Source: a virus. Taken from it: a stretch of 64,000 nt of DNA. Where the stretch lies: positions 124,001 to 188,000 of the IMG/VR virus record IMGVR_UViG_3300027917_000018. The stretch is one strand, 5' to 3'. The notes under the pieces were generated by a model, which saw nothing but the letters and a program-made list of their open reading frames with translations, did no database searches and was not told where the DNA came from. A program made the translations under genes and the position numbers. The number at the start of each line of letters is the position of its first letter. Position 1 is the first letter of the stretch. This document shows positions 1 through 6,743 of the stretch, piece after piece.

Positions 1-278
1 TTCCGCTCTCTCCAGCCTTCACGGACGGCTACCAAATCAACTGGTATGAGTCGATCGCCGCAGGTGCCAGCACTATTGTAGGTCTTGTTTCCAATGGCGA
101 GGGAGCGCCTGTGCCCATCTTTGCCAACACCACTGCCATTCGGAACAACGGCAGGTGGCACGTCGAGGGCTTCTTTGTTGTGACACCCACGTCGAGCGGC
201 AACGCCGAATTCTTTTGGGGCAATTGCACGGATGTTACCCGCAGCGCGGGCAGCCACGTGCGCGTCACACCTGTATGA
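1..278 (+). CDS. C-terminal end of an unidentified, virion-like protein (partial)
   Basis: The reading frame is open from the left edge of the window to a TGA at 276-278, giving about 91 residues that end in SHVRVTPV. The start lies outside the window. The segment is rich in Gly, Thr, Asn and Val with beta-type alternation (IVGLVSNGEG, WHVEGFFVV), which fits a phage structural or fibre domain, but no family is recognised. The TGA overlaps the ATG of the next gene (275) in an ATGA arrangement, supporting both the frame and co-translation. A longer antisense frame over the same bases is judged a shadow. Confidence 0.6.
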   Translation, partial: PLSPAFTDGYQINWYESIAAGASTIVGLVSNGEGAPVPIFANTTAIRNNGRWHVEGFFVVTPTSSGNAEFFWGNCTDVTRSAGSHVRVTPV

Positions 279-610
279 GTCGAGCCCGCGCCATCTTGGA
301 AGCGGAGACGCCCAAGAGCGTTATGGCGGAGCTGCCATCGGATGAAATTGAAATCCGTTGTCACCTTCAGGACAATCGGCTTCACAGCGGGCGGGAGGTT
401 TCCGATCCTGGCAGTCACTTTGACCGCGTGGTTGTTTCGGGCCGCGATTGGCCAAAGGTCGAGCAGCTTGGGCTTTGGCTGGAGCCCGACCCGGACGAGC
501 GTGGCGTTTACTGGTGCGGCGACCTTTACGTCACCGAGCTGCAAGGTGCGCTTGACGATGCCGGGATCAAGCATGACTGGTGGGAAAGCGATCCCCTGGA
601 GGACGAATGA
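275..610 (+). CDS. Tagged protein of unknown function, 111 aa
   Basis: Begins with the recurrent phage tag MSRARAILEAETPKSV and continues into a small acidic domain with two Trp-rich patches (SGRDWPKVEQLGLWLEPD and HDWWESDPLEDE). The start at 275 was chosen because the ATG overlaps the upstream stop and the tag begins exactly there. The stop overlaps the next tagged gene by 4 bases, so 275-945 behaves as a two-gene tagged operon. No catalytic motif is visible and the function is unknown. The tag is suggestive of a packaged internal head protein, which is inference. Confidence 0.8.
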   Translation: MSRARAILEAETPKSVMAELPSDEIEIRCHLQDNRLHSGREVSDPGSHFDRVVVSGRDWPKVEQLGLWLEPDPDERGVYWCGDLYVTELQGALDDAGIKHDWWESDPLEDE

Positions 611-945
611 GCCGCGCCCGAGCCATCCTGGAGGCTGAGCCTCGCGACCTGATGCGCCGCGCCGCCCAGCGTGAGAAGGCCGAGGCAGGCAAGTGGCCGG
701 TTCAACCCGGCGACAAGGGCTTCCTTTTCATTCTCGGCGAGAATCCGAACCTTTCTTTGAACGTCTACGCGCCGACCACCGCCCTGGCCGTCGAACGCTG
801 CAATCAGGTTCTTAAGGAGCTGTTCCCCGACGGCTTGATGCACCGGAATGACCGCTGGGACACGACCTTTCATTTTGATTGGACGAAATTGGAGGCCAGG
901 GACTCGGACATCTACGATGAGTGGGCGCTGGATGCTGAGCGGTGA
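607..945 (+). CDS. Tagged protein of unknown function, 112 aa
   Basis: Starts with MSRARAILEAEPRDLMRRAA, a form of the shared tag in which the Thr/Ser before Pro-Arg is missing. The body (GDKGFLFILGENPNLSLNVYAP, WDTTFHFDWTKLEARD) looks like a small alpha/beta domain. It overlaps the previous tagged gene by ATGA. No homologue is recognised. What can be stated is the tag, the small size and the operon position. Confidence 0.8.
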   Translation: MSRARAILEAEPRDLMRRAAQREKAEAGKWPVQPGDKGFLFILGENPNLSLNVYAPTTALAVERCNQVLKELFPDGLMHRNDRWDTTFHFDWTKLEARDSDIYDEWALDAER

Positions 946-981
946 TTGACGGACAGCTACTAAAGTGAAACGTTTTAGCAG

Positions 982-1143
982 ATGGTTAGTATCAAACAGC
1001 GCGCCCTGGTGGCGTTGGTGCTGTTCGCCCGCCGCGAGAAGGCGCGGGCGCTTCGGGCCAAACATGCTTTGGCTCAGCAGGTAACGCGTGCATACGCCAG
1101 AAAAAAGATCAGGAAGTCATGGTACGTCCGTATCCGTGTTTGA
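982..1143 (+). CDS. Small basic protein, 53 aa, unknown
   Basis: An ATG frame encoding a very basic peptide (VSIKQRALVALVLFARREKARALR ends the first half; Arg/Lys-rich to the end). It follows a 36-base gap after the tagged pair and overlaps the next frame (1119) by 25 bases. It has one helical, partly hydrophobic segment. No family is recognised, and the call rests on open frame, position and tight packing only. Confidence 0.4.
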   Translation: MVSIKQRALVALVLFARREKARALRAKHALAQQVTRAYARKKIRKSWYVRIRV

Positions 1144-1307
1144 GAAAGCGGATGAAGCTGCGGCAGCTTGCCATTCTGCGTCAGCAGCGGGCGGAGACGG
1201 CTATCCTCGAAAATCTTCCCAACTTCACCCGTGAAGAGATTGAAAGCCTGCGCGGTTTCTGTGTCCCTGTGGAAAAGCTGCGCAAGCTGTTGCTGGAGCA
1301 TTCTTGA
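1119..1307 (+). CDS. Small helical protein, 62 aa (51 aa from inner ATG)
   Basis: A helix-rich peptide with the pattern QLAILRQQRAETAILENL, then FTREEIESLRGFCVPVEKLRKLLLEHS. A second in-frame ATG at 1152 would give 51 residues and avoid overlap with the preceding small frame. It could be a small regulatory or DNA-binding peptide, but no specific family is recognised. It is followed by an A/T-richer gap (1308-1352) before the next gene. Confidence 0.5.
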   Translation: MVRPYPCLRKRMKLRQLAILRQQRAETAILENLPNFTREEIESLRGFCVPVEKLRKLLLEHS

Positions 1308-1352
1308 AGAATTTTGTTTACGACATAAGCGTGCGGGCTTAAATTCGTTTAC

Positions 1353-1664
1353 ATGAATCGAGTCCGCATCACCCTCGAAGTCGACAGTAGTTTCCTCAAT
1401 CTTCTCCGGGCCAAATGTACGCTCAAAGGCTGGACCCGCTGGTCGCCCAACTACAAAGGTGAAGAGCTTCCTCCAGAGCTTGATCCGGCAGGCGTGCTGG
1501 CCATTCTGGTTCTTGGGGAAGGATTGGGCCAGGTCTCTGAGGTAATCGACGCGACGGTGCCGCCGACGTGGCGGCCCCACGTGGATGTGATCCACGACGA
1601 ACGCCGCGTTTACAGCGAAGGAAAGCAGATCGGCGGACCGAAGTATGAGGTACCCACCAGTTAA
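1353..1664 (+). CDS. Unknown protein, 103 aa
   Basis: ATG frame starting MNRVRITLEVDSSFLNLLRAKCTLKGW. The N-terminus looks like a beta strand followed by a helix, as in small ribbon-helix-helix-like or ferredoxin-like phage proteins. The remainder is acidic and Pro-rich. The ATG is preceded by TTCGTTTAC, one of the non-coding copies of the over-represented GTTTAC hexamer. The gene ends in TAA and overlaps the next by 20 bases. Function is unknown. Confidence 0.6.
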   Translation: MNRVRITLEVDSSFLNLLRAKCTLKGWTRWSPNYKGEELPPELDPAGVLAILVLGEGLGQVSEVIDATVPPTWRPHVDVIHDERRVYSEGKQIGGPKYEVPTS

Positions 1665-1851
1665 GATCATCGAGGCTGTCCTGCGGGGCAGCATAGACCA
1701 TCGCGTGCGGCGCTCCGTAACGCATTTCAGGCACTTCTTCCGGGCGTACGACGCCAACGGGGAGATAACCTCCGAGCCGGACCAGGTCGTCCGGGTAGAA
1801 CCCACCCAGCGGTGCCTGGAGTACCAGGAAAGCCTCTCGGCTACAGCCTAA
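1645..1851 (+). CDS. Small basic protein, 68 aa, unknown
   Basis: Short frame (MRYPPVKIIEAVLRGSIDH...) overlapping the 3' end of the upstream gene by 20 bases. It contains RRSVTHFRHFFRAYDANG and an acidic tail. Nothing in it identifies a function. Support comes from the compact overlapping gene layout typical of this genome. The stop is TAA. Confidence 0.45.
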   Translation: MRYPPVKIIEAVLRGSIDHRVRRSVTHFRHFFRAYDANGEITSEPDQVVRVEPTQRCLEYQESLSATA

Positions 1852-1867
1852 CCGCCCGCCCGGCGGG

Positions 1868-1873
1868 TAGTTA
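1868..1873 (+). promoter_or_regulatory. TAGTTA start-proximal element
   Basis: TAGTTA ends 4 bases before the GTG of the small membrane protein at 1878. Confidence 0.4.
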
Positions 1874-1877
1874 GAGA

Positions 1878-2045
1878 GTGAAGAAACCGGCCACAGACCA
1901 GGTCTTTGCGGGTCTGGCAGCCCTCTCGTTTCTGGCGGGAATCGTTTTGATCTTCTATGGGGAAAAGGCCATTGGGTCCGCCTGTGTCTGCCTGGGAACA
2001 TTTTTCCTGTTTCTTTCGGTAATCCTTCAGACGCCTGAGACTTAG
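1878..2045 (+). CDS. Small two-helix membrane protein, 55 aa
   Basis: GTG-started frame below the usual ORF length cut-off. After a short basic N-terminus (MKKPATDQ) there are two hydrophobic segments, about residues 8-26 (VFAGLAALSFLAGIVLIFY) and 32-52 (GSACVCLGTFFLFLSVIL), joined by GEKAI. The topology suits an inner-membrane protein such as a holin/antiholin or superinfection-exclusion peptide, but nothing decides between these. A TAGTTA element lies just upstream. The stop is TAG at 2043-2045. Confidence 0.6.
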   Translation: MKKPATDQVFAGLAALSFLAGIVLIFYGEKAIGSACVCLGTFFLFLSVILQTPET

Positions 2046-2084
2046 CCGTATCCAATAATCTTAAATTCTGCTTGAAGAGGCGTG

Positions 2085-2108
2085 GCGGCTGGTGTAAGTT
2101 CAAGCCGC
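2085..2108 (+). promoter_or_regulatory. Short hairpin ending one base before a start codon
   Basis: GCGGCT (2085-2090) and AGCCGC (2103-2108) form a 6-bp inverted repeat with a 12-base loop. The repeat ends one base before the ATG at 2110, so it could act as an operator or an RNA hairpin affecting initiation. Six base pairs at this GC content can arise by chance. Confidence 0.25.
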
Positions 2109-2109
2109 T

Positions 2110-2376
2110 ATGACAGGTCATCTTGATGAACGGTGTTTTCGGTGTCACCAGCCTTTGTCCTTTGAGTCCACGGGTGCGGGCTGGACGGTTTTCTGCGGCT
2201 ACGGCCCCTGCAAGCTGGTTCCAGCCAATACAGGCGCTACGGGCCGGACCCAGGAGGAGGCCCTTGCCGCATACAAGGCGCTGGAGGACCAGCTGTGCCC
2301 GGATTGCGACGGCAACGGGGTGGACGAGGACGAGAACTGCTGCCCAGCCTGCAAAGGCTCCGGCCTGGAGGTATGA
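2110..2376 (+). CDS. Double zinc-ribbon protein, Lar-like N-terminus, 88 aa
   Basis: N-terminal Cys pair CFRC (residues 9-12) and a second pair near FCGYGPC, followed by GRTQEEALAAYKAL. This is the layout of small Lar-type (restriction-alleviation-like) zinc ribbons, whose last helix carries a conserved eeAi.aW/Y pattern. The C-terminus holds a DnaJ-type module, CPDCDGNG and CPACKGSG (CxxCxGxG twice). Binding of Zn and nucleic acid or protein is likely. An anti-restriction role is only suggested by the resemblance. ATGA overlap with the next gene. Confidence 0.6.
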   Translation: MTGHLDERCFRCHQPLSFESTGAGWTVFCGYGPCKLVPANTGATGRTQEEALAAYKALEDQLCPDCDGNGVDEDENCCPACKGSGLEV

Positions 2377-3491
2377 ACTACGACGACTACAACCGCATGT
2401 GCGAGAACATCGCGCCCGAGGCCGCCAAGGTTTGGTGCTCGATCGTCGACTTCATGAAGCAGGTCAGCGAGCACCATTCAAAGGACGTGGTTTGGAATCT
2501 GGTCGAGCCTCGGCGCACGGTCGCCCCGAACGGCTATCACCCGCATAAGATCGTGGCCTCGATGCTCTACACGACGCTGGTGGAGGCGCACGACAAGGCT
2601 GCTCACCAAATCGATCCAGTCGGCATGGAGATTACGGCCACGGCCATTGCCTACCAGGTCGTGCGCCACGAGGTCCCGGTCTATTACGTGAAGGAGGAAT
2701 TTGCCCGCGCCGTGGCCGCAACCGATTTGCCCGACGACTTCTTTTTGGCTGACCTACATTGGCCGCGCCCCGCGATGGTGATTGGCTGGCCGGTGGCGTT
2801 CATGAAGGAGATGGTCGGGGCCGATGTCTCCTACGTCTTTGCCGCGAGCTTCCAAAAGAATGTCGACTACAAGCCGCCCTTTCCGCTCCAGGGCAAGGTC
2901 ATCTTCATGCCCGACGACAAGGTTGCCTGGCATCACGTGTTGTGGGAGCAGGGCAACGTCGGCAGCTACCTCTCAGCCTACTGGACGAGGGATCGCGTGG
3001 CGGACACGGTGACCAAGTACACCTACACCGATTTTACCGGCAGGCACGACGAAGCTAGGATTATGGTCGACGAGGAGCGCAGCAACAAGATCAGCGGCCT
3101 CATGCTCAAGCTGCTCCTGGTGCTCAACATGATGCCCCACCTGATCGAGACCGGCACGATTCAGCGCAAGGAGAAGGTCAAGAAGGGCATTGTGCGCCAG
3201 GCGCTCTGGAATCCGAACATCATCGGCGGCAAGTACCGCGTCAGCACATCGGGCCAGGGCGATGGCACCCACGCCAGCCCCAGGATGCACTGGCGGCGCG
3301 GACATGTCGCCTTCGTGGCCCGACGGAAAAAAGGAGCAGACTTTCTGTCGGTCGGCGTCATGCCGCGCCGAACAGATGGTAACATCGATTGGGACAGAGT
3401 CACGCCTGAGCAGCGGGAACTTTTCTGGTCCTGCCATGAGCGCAAATGGCTGGAGCCGGTCCTGGTCATGGCCCCGGAGGATGTGGAATGA
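2373..3491 (+). CDS. AcrVA2-like protein, 372 aa
   Basis: The C-terminal third resembles the conserved end of the type V-A anti-CRISPR AcrVA2. It has a hydrophobic helix with LLLVLNMMPH, a linker with KYR, then HASPRMHWRRGHV and a beta strand (ADFLSVGVMP), compared with the RPHIRRGHW stretch I remember for AcrVA2. The N-terminal half also has the LPDDFFLADLHWPRP segment, comparable to the LPDD...LPDW segment of that family. AcrVA2 is known to reduce Cas12a by acting on its mRNA during translation, and relatives are widespread on mobile elements. Start at 2373 from the ATGA overlap. The family call is from remembered motifs, not a search. Confidence 0.5.
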   Translation: MNYDDYNRMCENIAPEAAKVWCSIVDFMKQVSEHHSKDVVWNLVEPRRTVAPNGYHPHKIVASMLYTTLVEAHDKAAHQIDPVGMEITATAIAYQVVRHEVPVYYVKEEFARAVAATDLPDDFFLADLHWPRPAMVIGWPVAFMKEMVGADVSYVFAASFQKNVDYKPPFPLQGKVIFMPDDKVAWHHVLWEQGNVGSYLSAYWTRDRVADTVTKYTYTDFTGRHDEARIMVDEERSNKISGLMLKLLLVLNMMPHLIETGTIQRKEKVKKGIVRQALWNPNIIGGKYRVSTSGQGDGTHASPRMHWRRGHVAFVARRKKGADFLSVGVMPRRTDGNIDWDRVTPEQRELFWSCHERKWLEPVLVMAPEDVE

Positions 3492-3772
3492 GCTGTCACC
3501 ACACCTGGCACCAAGTCGACACGACCGAGGCTGTCGAGGACGGCGTGACGGTCCGCACCTACGTTCACGAGTGTCCCGCCTGCGGCAAGCGCAAGCGCAC
3601 CAAGCGGGCGATTAACGCCATGCCGACTTACGCCAAATGGAAGCGGGAGCTGGAAAAACTGGTGGAGAAAGCCTGGGACGCCGGGCTGGCCTTCGACGTG
3701 GACGGCAAGCCCCTGACCCTGGACCGGGTGTCGACCCGGTACTTAAGGCATGAAGACGGAGCGAAAGGGTGA
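3488..3772 (+). CDS. Small zinc-finger protein, 94 aa
   Basis: Begins MSCHHTW and has a second pair CPACGKRKRTKR at about residues 29-32, so Cys3/His4-5 and the CPAC pair could make one zinc site. The middle is a charged helix (KWKRELEKLVEKAWDAG) and the end is basic. Probably nucleic-acid or protein binding. ATGA overlap with the AcrVA2-like gene suggests co-expression. It overlaps the next gene by 23 bases. Confidence 0.6.
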   Translation: MSCHHTWHQVDTTEAVEDGVTVRTYVHECPACGKRKRTKRAINAMPTYAKWKRELEKLVEKAWDAGLAFDVDGKPLTLDRVSTRYLRHEDGAKG

Positions 3773-4001
3773 CGTTTGGAAGTGCTGGACACGACAGATC
3801 AGCCGCTTCAAGCACGTGGAGCTGCAAGCCAGCCGATGGAAGCATTGGTGCTGGTTTTCTTTTGTTGCCGAGTGGACCAGGTGTCAGGACCACGCCGGGC
3901 TGCGGCTGGAGGCCGAGGTCCTGGGCTACAGCCTCATCTTCCTCATCTACGACCAACGTCATTGGGACCACGATCGCAACGATTGGAGCCGACTGCCCTA
4001 G
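3750..4001 (+). CDS. Small conserved-type phage protein, 83 aa
   Basis: The second half reads HAGLRLEAEVLGYSLIFLIYDQRHWD. This pattern (HAGL-xLExELLGfs...iYDxRHWd) I recognise as a recurrent small phage protein of unknown function. The N-terminus is Trp/Lys-rich. The ATG follows ACTTAAGGC, a form of the start-proximal motif seen elsewhere. It ends in TAG, which is also the first base triplet of the element before 4013. Confidence 0.6.
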   Translation: MKTERKGDVWKCWTRQISRFKHVELQASRWKHWCWFSFVAEWTRCQDHAGLRLEAEVLGYSLIFLIYDQRHWDHDRNDWSRLP

Positions 4002-4012
4002 TTCTTATAGGC

Positions 4013-5128
4013 ATGGAACTGGAACGGCCCATCGTAATGGCGTCCGGCTGCTATGACTTGATTCACGCCGGGCATTTGGAATTCCTCGAAGAGGCCAAGA
4101 AACTTGGCCGCTCCCTGGTTGTGACAATCGCCGGGGACAAGGTATTGGCCCAGCACAAGCACCGCGTCGCTGGGTTGCCTGCCGAAAATCGTAAACGGCT
4201 CGTGGCCGGACTGAAGCCCGTCGATTACGTGATCATCACGGACTGCGGCGAGCTGGGCATGGACTTTCTGCCGCACTTCCTGGACATCAAGCCGGACTAT
4301 CTGGCGGTGACAGGCGACGACACGTTCGCCGAGCAGAAGCTCAATCTGTGCAAGGCCAATCGGTGCAACTATGTCCAGCTGCCAAAGACCCCACCGCCCG
4401 GCGGCGCGATCAGCACCACTGACATCCGGCGGCGCATCAATGCCCGGTCGGTGGTGCCGCTCCGCGTGGACTTTGGCGGTGGGTGGCTCGACGTGCCCAA
4501 GCTCTCCAGGCCAGGAGCCTACATCGTCAACTGTACGATCGAGCCGGTGGTGACCCTGACCGAATGGCCTTATGAGCATAACAGCGGCCTTGGTGGCAGC
4601 GCTGCCGCCAGCCTGTTGACGGGCCGCAATGCCATTGAGACTGAGCTGGCCACGGCGGGCTGGCAGGACCCAGCAGTCATCCTGGAAACCGGGTGCTGCA
4701 TTTGGGCCAGTGGCCGGTTCCCGGACCTGCGCCAGAAAGTAAACCCCGAGTTTCTGCTGGGCCGCATGGCCCTCCTGTGGACTGGCAAACCTCACCGGCA
4801 ATCCACAGGCGAGGCGGTCGACCTTGAGCGAGACTATGACTTGATCGCCAAGGCCGGGTCAGTCGCTGCGATGGGAGTCGCGATCCAGAAGCTCAAAGAG
4901 CTGGCTCGGGGCGTCCAGATGTCCTATGAGGCGCAGGTCGGTGAAGGCATGGACCCGCTGCCCGACGCGCCGTGCCTGGCGCGCAAATACTGCGGCAGCG
5001 GTTACGGCGGCTACGCTGTTTACATTTTTGAGCACCAGCGCACACGCACTGAATGGGCCAAAGAGGTAGGGGCCAAGATCATTGAGCCTTACATCAGGGG
5101 CGTCGGTGCCAGCCAATCTGAGATATGA
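4013..5128 (+). CDS. Cytidylyltransferase-like domain fused to a compact GHMP kinase, 371 aa
   Basis: Residues 1-140 form a nucleotidyltransferase of the HxGH superfamily: ASGCYDLIHAGHLEFL carries HAGH at 18-21, and ISTTDIRRRI closes the fold. From about residue 147 the protein is a GHMP kinase: PLRVDFGGGWLDVP, the ATP loop GLGGSAAAS (192-200) and a C-terminal GSGYGG motif (about 337). The combination is that of sugar-phosphate activation (HldE/HddA or fucokinase-like: kinase plus nucleotidyltransferase). The kinase is short: only about 30 residues separate the two front motifs, so part of the usual N-terminal lobe is missing. Start 4013 chosen because the domain begins there and TAGTTCTTATAGGC precedes it. 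Substrate unknown; heptose is plausible given the RfaE2-like gene at 43920. Confidence 0.8.
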   Translation: MELERPIVMASGCYDLIHAGHLEFLEEAKKLGRSLVVTIAGDKVLAQHKHRVAGLPAENRKRLVAGLKPVDYVIITDCGELGMDFLPHFLDIKPDYLAVTGDDTFAEQKLNLCKANRCNYVQLPKTPPPGGAISTTDIRRRINARSVVPLRVDFGGGWLDVPKLSRPGAYIVNCTIEPVVTLTEWPYEHNSGLGGSAAASLLTGRNAIETELATAGWQDPAVILETGCCIWASGRFPDLRQKVNPEFLLGRMALLWTGKPHRQSTGEAVDLERDYDLIAKAGSVAAMGVAIQKLKELARGVQMSYEAQVGEGMDPLPDAPCLARKYCGSGYGGYAVYIFEHQRTRTEWAKEVGAKIIEPYIRGVGASQSEI

Positions 5129-5562
5129 CACACCTAGAGGAACTTGAGAAAATCAAGCCCGAGCTGGGCGAGGACGCGGCCTACGCTATCGGCTGGTCGG
5201 TCGTGATCACGGCACCCGGCAGCCAAGGTCGGTACCAAACCGGGGAGCTGGCGTCCTTTTACGTCCGGCAGCTGGATTGTGAGGCGCACGTGATCTTCGC
5301 GAATGAGAAGGACACGATCGCCAGCCTGGGCCGTTCGCAGCAGAGCTACACGACCATCAAGGTCACCTTTTACGATGCGCTGGTGCTCCTAGCCCTGGAA
5401 CACGTGGTATCCTTTGCCCCGGAGGTCTACCCGGTCTTTTACGATCTGAGCATCAAGCATAAGATTCCAATGGCCAATCTCAGGCCCGCGACCCCAGGCC
5501 ACTGGCGGACCATTCGGCCCTGTGTCACGGACGATCAGATCGGCTCGGGTAATGTCGTATGA
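5125..5562 (+). CDS. Unknown protein, 145 aa
   Basis: ATGA-overlapped with the kinase fusion and with the following gene, so probably one operon. Alpha/beta composition (AIGWSVVITAPGSQGRY, TIKVTFYDALVLLALEHVV) without recognisable motifs, signal or membrane segment. It may act with the sugar-activating enzyme upstream, which is inferred from position only. Confidence 0.65.
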   Translation: MTHLEELEKIKPELGEDAAYAIGWSVVITAPGSQGRYQTGELASFYVRQLDCEAHVIFANEKDTIASLGRSQQSYTTIKVTFYDALVLLALEHVVSFAPEVYPVFYDLSIKHKIPMANLRPATPGHWRTIRPCVTDDQIGSGNVV

Positions 5563-6017
5563 AGCAAACCAACATCGAGGCCGTTAAGCATCACCTGGCC
5601 AAGGTGGCGGCCAAAACTGAGGGCGCAAACGATGGGTTCGTGGAGCGCATGCACCAGATTGTCGAGCAGATCGGCTCGTTGGACCCTGACAAAGACGGGC
5701 CGACCCGCTGGGCTTATGAGACGGCGCTGTGGTCGGCAGACGCGGCCTTGGGCAACTACGAGCTGAAGCGGCACCGGCTGGCCCTGGCTTGCATTGTCAT
5801 GATCCAGATAATGTGCGACGAGCGGGCGGCCTCCATTTACGGCAGTGCCTGCGCGCACCTACAGCTGCTCAAGCAGGTCCAAGACGGAATGCACCATATC
5901 GCCAGCGTGGAGGTCGTGGCTATGATGCCCGCCAAGTTGACGAAAATCCCCAAGAAGCCCAAGCGCAAAAAGAAGGGCAAGACGCTGGGGTTAGGCGGCG
6001 ATCCGTCACTAAATTAG
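5559..6017 (+). CDS. Unknown helical protein with basic tail, 152 aa
   Basis: Mostly helical (KHHLAKVAAKTEGANDGFVERMHQIVEQIG, YELKRHRLALACIVMIQIMCDERAASIYG), ending in a strongly basic tail KIPKKPKRKKKGK that could bind nucleic acid. Overlaps the upstream gene by ATGA and ends in TAG. No family recognised. Confidence 0.65.
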   Translation: MKQTNIEAVKHHLAKVAAKTEGANDGFVERMHQIVEQIGSLDPDKDGPTRWAYETALWSADAALGNYELKRHRLALACIVMIQIMCDERAASIYGSACAHLQLLKQVQDGMHHIASVEVVAMMPAKLTKIPKKPKRKKKGKTLGLGGDPSLN

Positions 6018-6048
6018 GGTTTTACTGTTGACGGGTAGGTGCTACATT

Positions 6049-6513
6049 ATGAGCATGTTGAGGAAAATCATCAGCGGCGGGCAGACCGGCGCGGACCGCG
6101 CAGCCCTGGATGTCGCCATGACCAAAGGCATCCAGCACGGCGGTTTTTGCCCCAAAGGCCGCAAGGCCGAAGATGGCCCGATCCCTGGTGTCTACCAGCT
6201 GGTCGAGGCGGCGGGAGGCTATCGCGACCGCACCGAGCGCAACGCGGCCCACGCCGACGGAACCGTGCTCTTCTGCCCGGTTCATCCAGGCCCCGGCAGC
6301 CGCCTGACTCTTGCCGTCTGTCAGCGCTTCGAGAAGCCGCTGCTTCACATCTACCCAACCAAGCCCGTCGACGAAGCCGCCCAGGTCCTGCGCAAATTCA
6401 TCAAAGAGCACGACATCCGAGTGCTCAACGTCGCGGGGTCCCGCGCCTCGAAGGAGCCCGGCATTTACAATTTCGTCGTTCTGGTCCTGACCAAGGCCCT
6501 GGGAGGTAGTTAG
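6049..6513 (+). CDS. cpYpsA-type SLOG-fold protein, 154 aa
   Basis: Shows the signature of the circularly permuted YpsA/SLOG family (also annotated as putative molybdenum carrier): KIISGGQTGADRAALD near the start, HGGFCPKGRKAEDGPIP, YRDRTERNAAHADGTVLF, and RVLNVAGSRASKEPGIY near the end. The family has a Rossmann-like nucleotide-binding fold and is thought to sense or process nucleotide-derived ligands. It is frequent in phages and near defence genes, with no settled reaction. The ATG at 6049 is used; 6055 is possible. The stop TAG feeds directly into the next TAGTTA element. Confidence 0.8.
   Translation: MSMLRKIISGGQTGADRAALDVAMTKGIQHGGFCPKGRKAEDGPIPGVYQLVEAAGGYRDRTERNAAHADGTVLFCPVHPGPGSRLTLAVCQRFEKPLLHIYPTKPVDEAAQVLRKFIKEHDIRVLNVAGSRASKEPGIYNFVVLVLTKALGGS
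6507..6512 (+). promoter_or_regulatory. TAGTTA start-proximal element
   Basis: TAGTTAGGAC immediately precedes the GTG at 6517. The identical ten bases occur before the GTG at 15458. Confidence 0.45.
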
Positions 6514-6516
6514 GAC

Positions 6517-6735
6517 GTGAGCCGCGCTCGGTCCATTCTCAACGAAGTCACAGACGTTCCGTCCAGCTTTCCCCGCGACCGCACCACCAAGGTCAAGGCT
6601 GGGGACGGCTGGATTTACGTTCGCCCGGCGGGCAGTGGCTTCTATGTGACCGCCACTGGCATGAAGGGTGAGCAGGTGCCCGCCAAGGACATCCGGTGGT
6701 TCGTGCGCGAGCTTTACGCTTTCATGACCCAATAG
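6517..6735 (+). CDS. Small protein with degenerate tag, 72 aa
   Basis: GTG start; the N-terminus MSRARSILNEVTDVPSSF keeps the SRARxIL part of the tag but has lost the E-[ST]-P-R core, so it would be a drifted or uncleavable copy. The body GDGWIYVRPAGSGFYVTATGMKGEQVPAKDIRWFV looks like a compact beta domain. It sits between a SLOG protein and a tagged two-module protein. Confidence 0.7.
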   Translation: MSRARSILNEVTDVPSSFPRDRTTKVKAGDGWIYVRPAGSGFYVTATGMKGEQVPAKDIRWFVRELYAFMTQ

Positions 6736-6738
6736 TTA
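6733..6738 (+). promoter_or_regulatory. TAGTTA start-proximal element
   Basis: The TAG is the stop of the upstream gene; TAGTTA ends 5 bases before the ATG at 6744. Confidence 0.4.
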
Positions 6739-6743
6739 AAGTG

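Noticed and set aside
3776-4012. N-terminal extension of the NTase-GHMP kinase back to 3776
   Set aside because: It would overlap the 83-residue gene, has no family match, and the HxGH domain begins right at the ATG at 4013.
6028-6050. TTGACG...TACATTAT before the SLOG gene as a sigma-70 promoter
   Set aside because: The spacing between boxes is about 9 bases, far below the usual 16-18.
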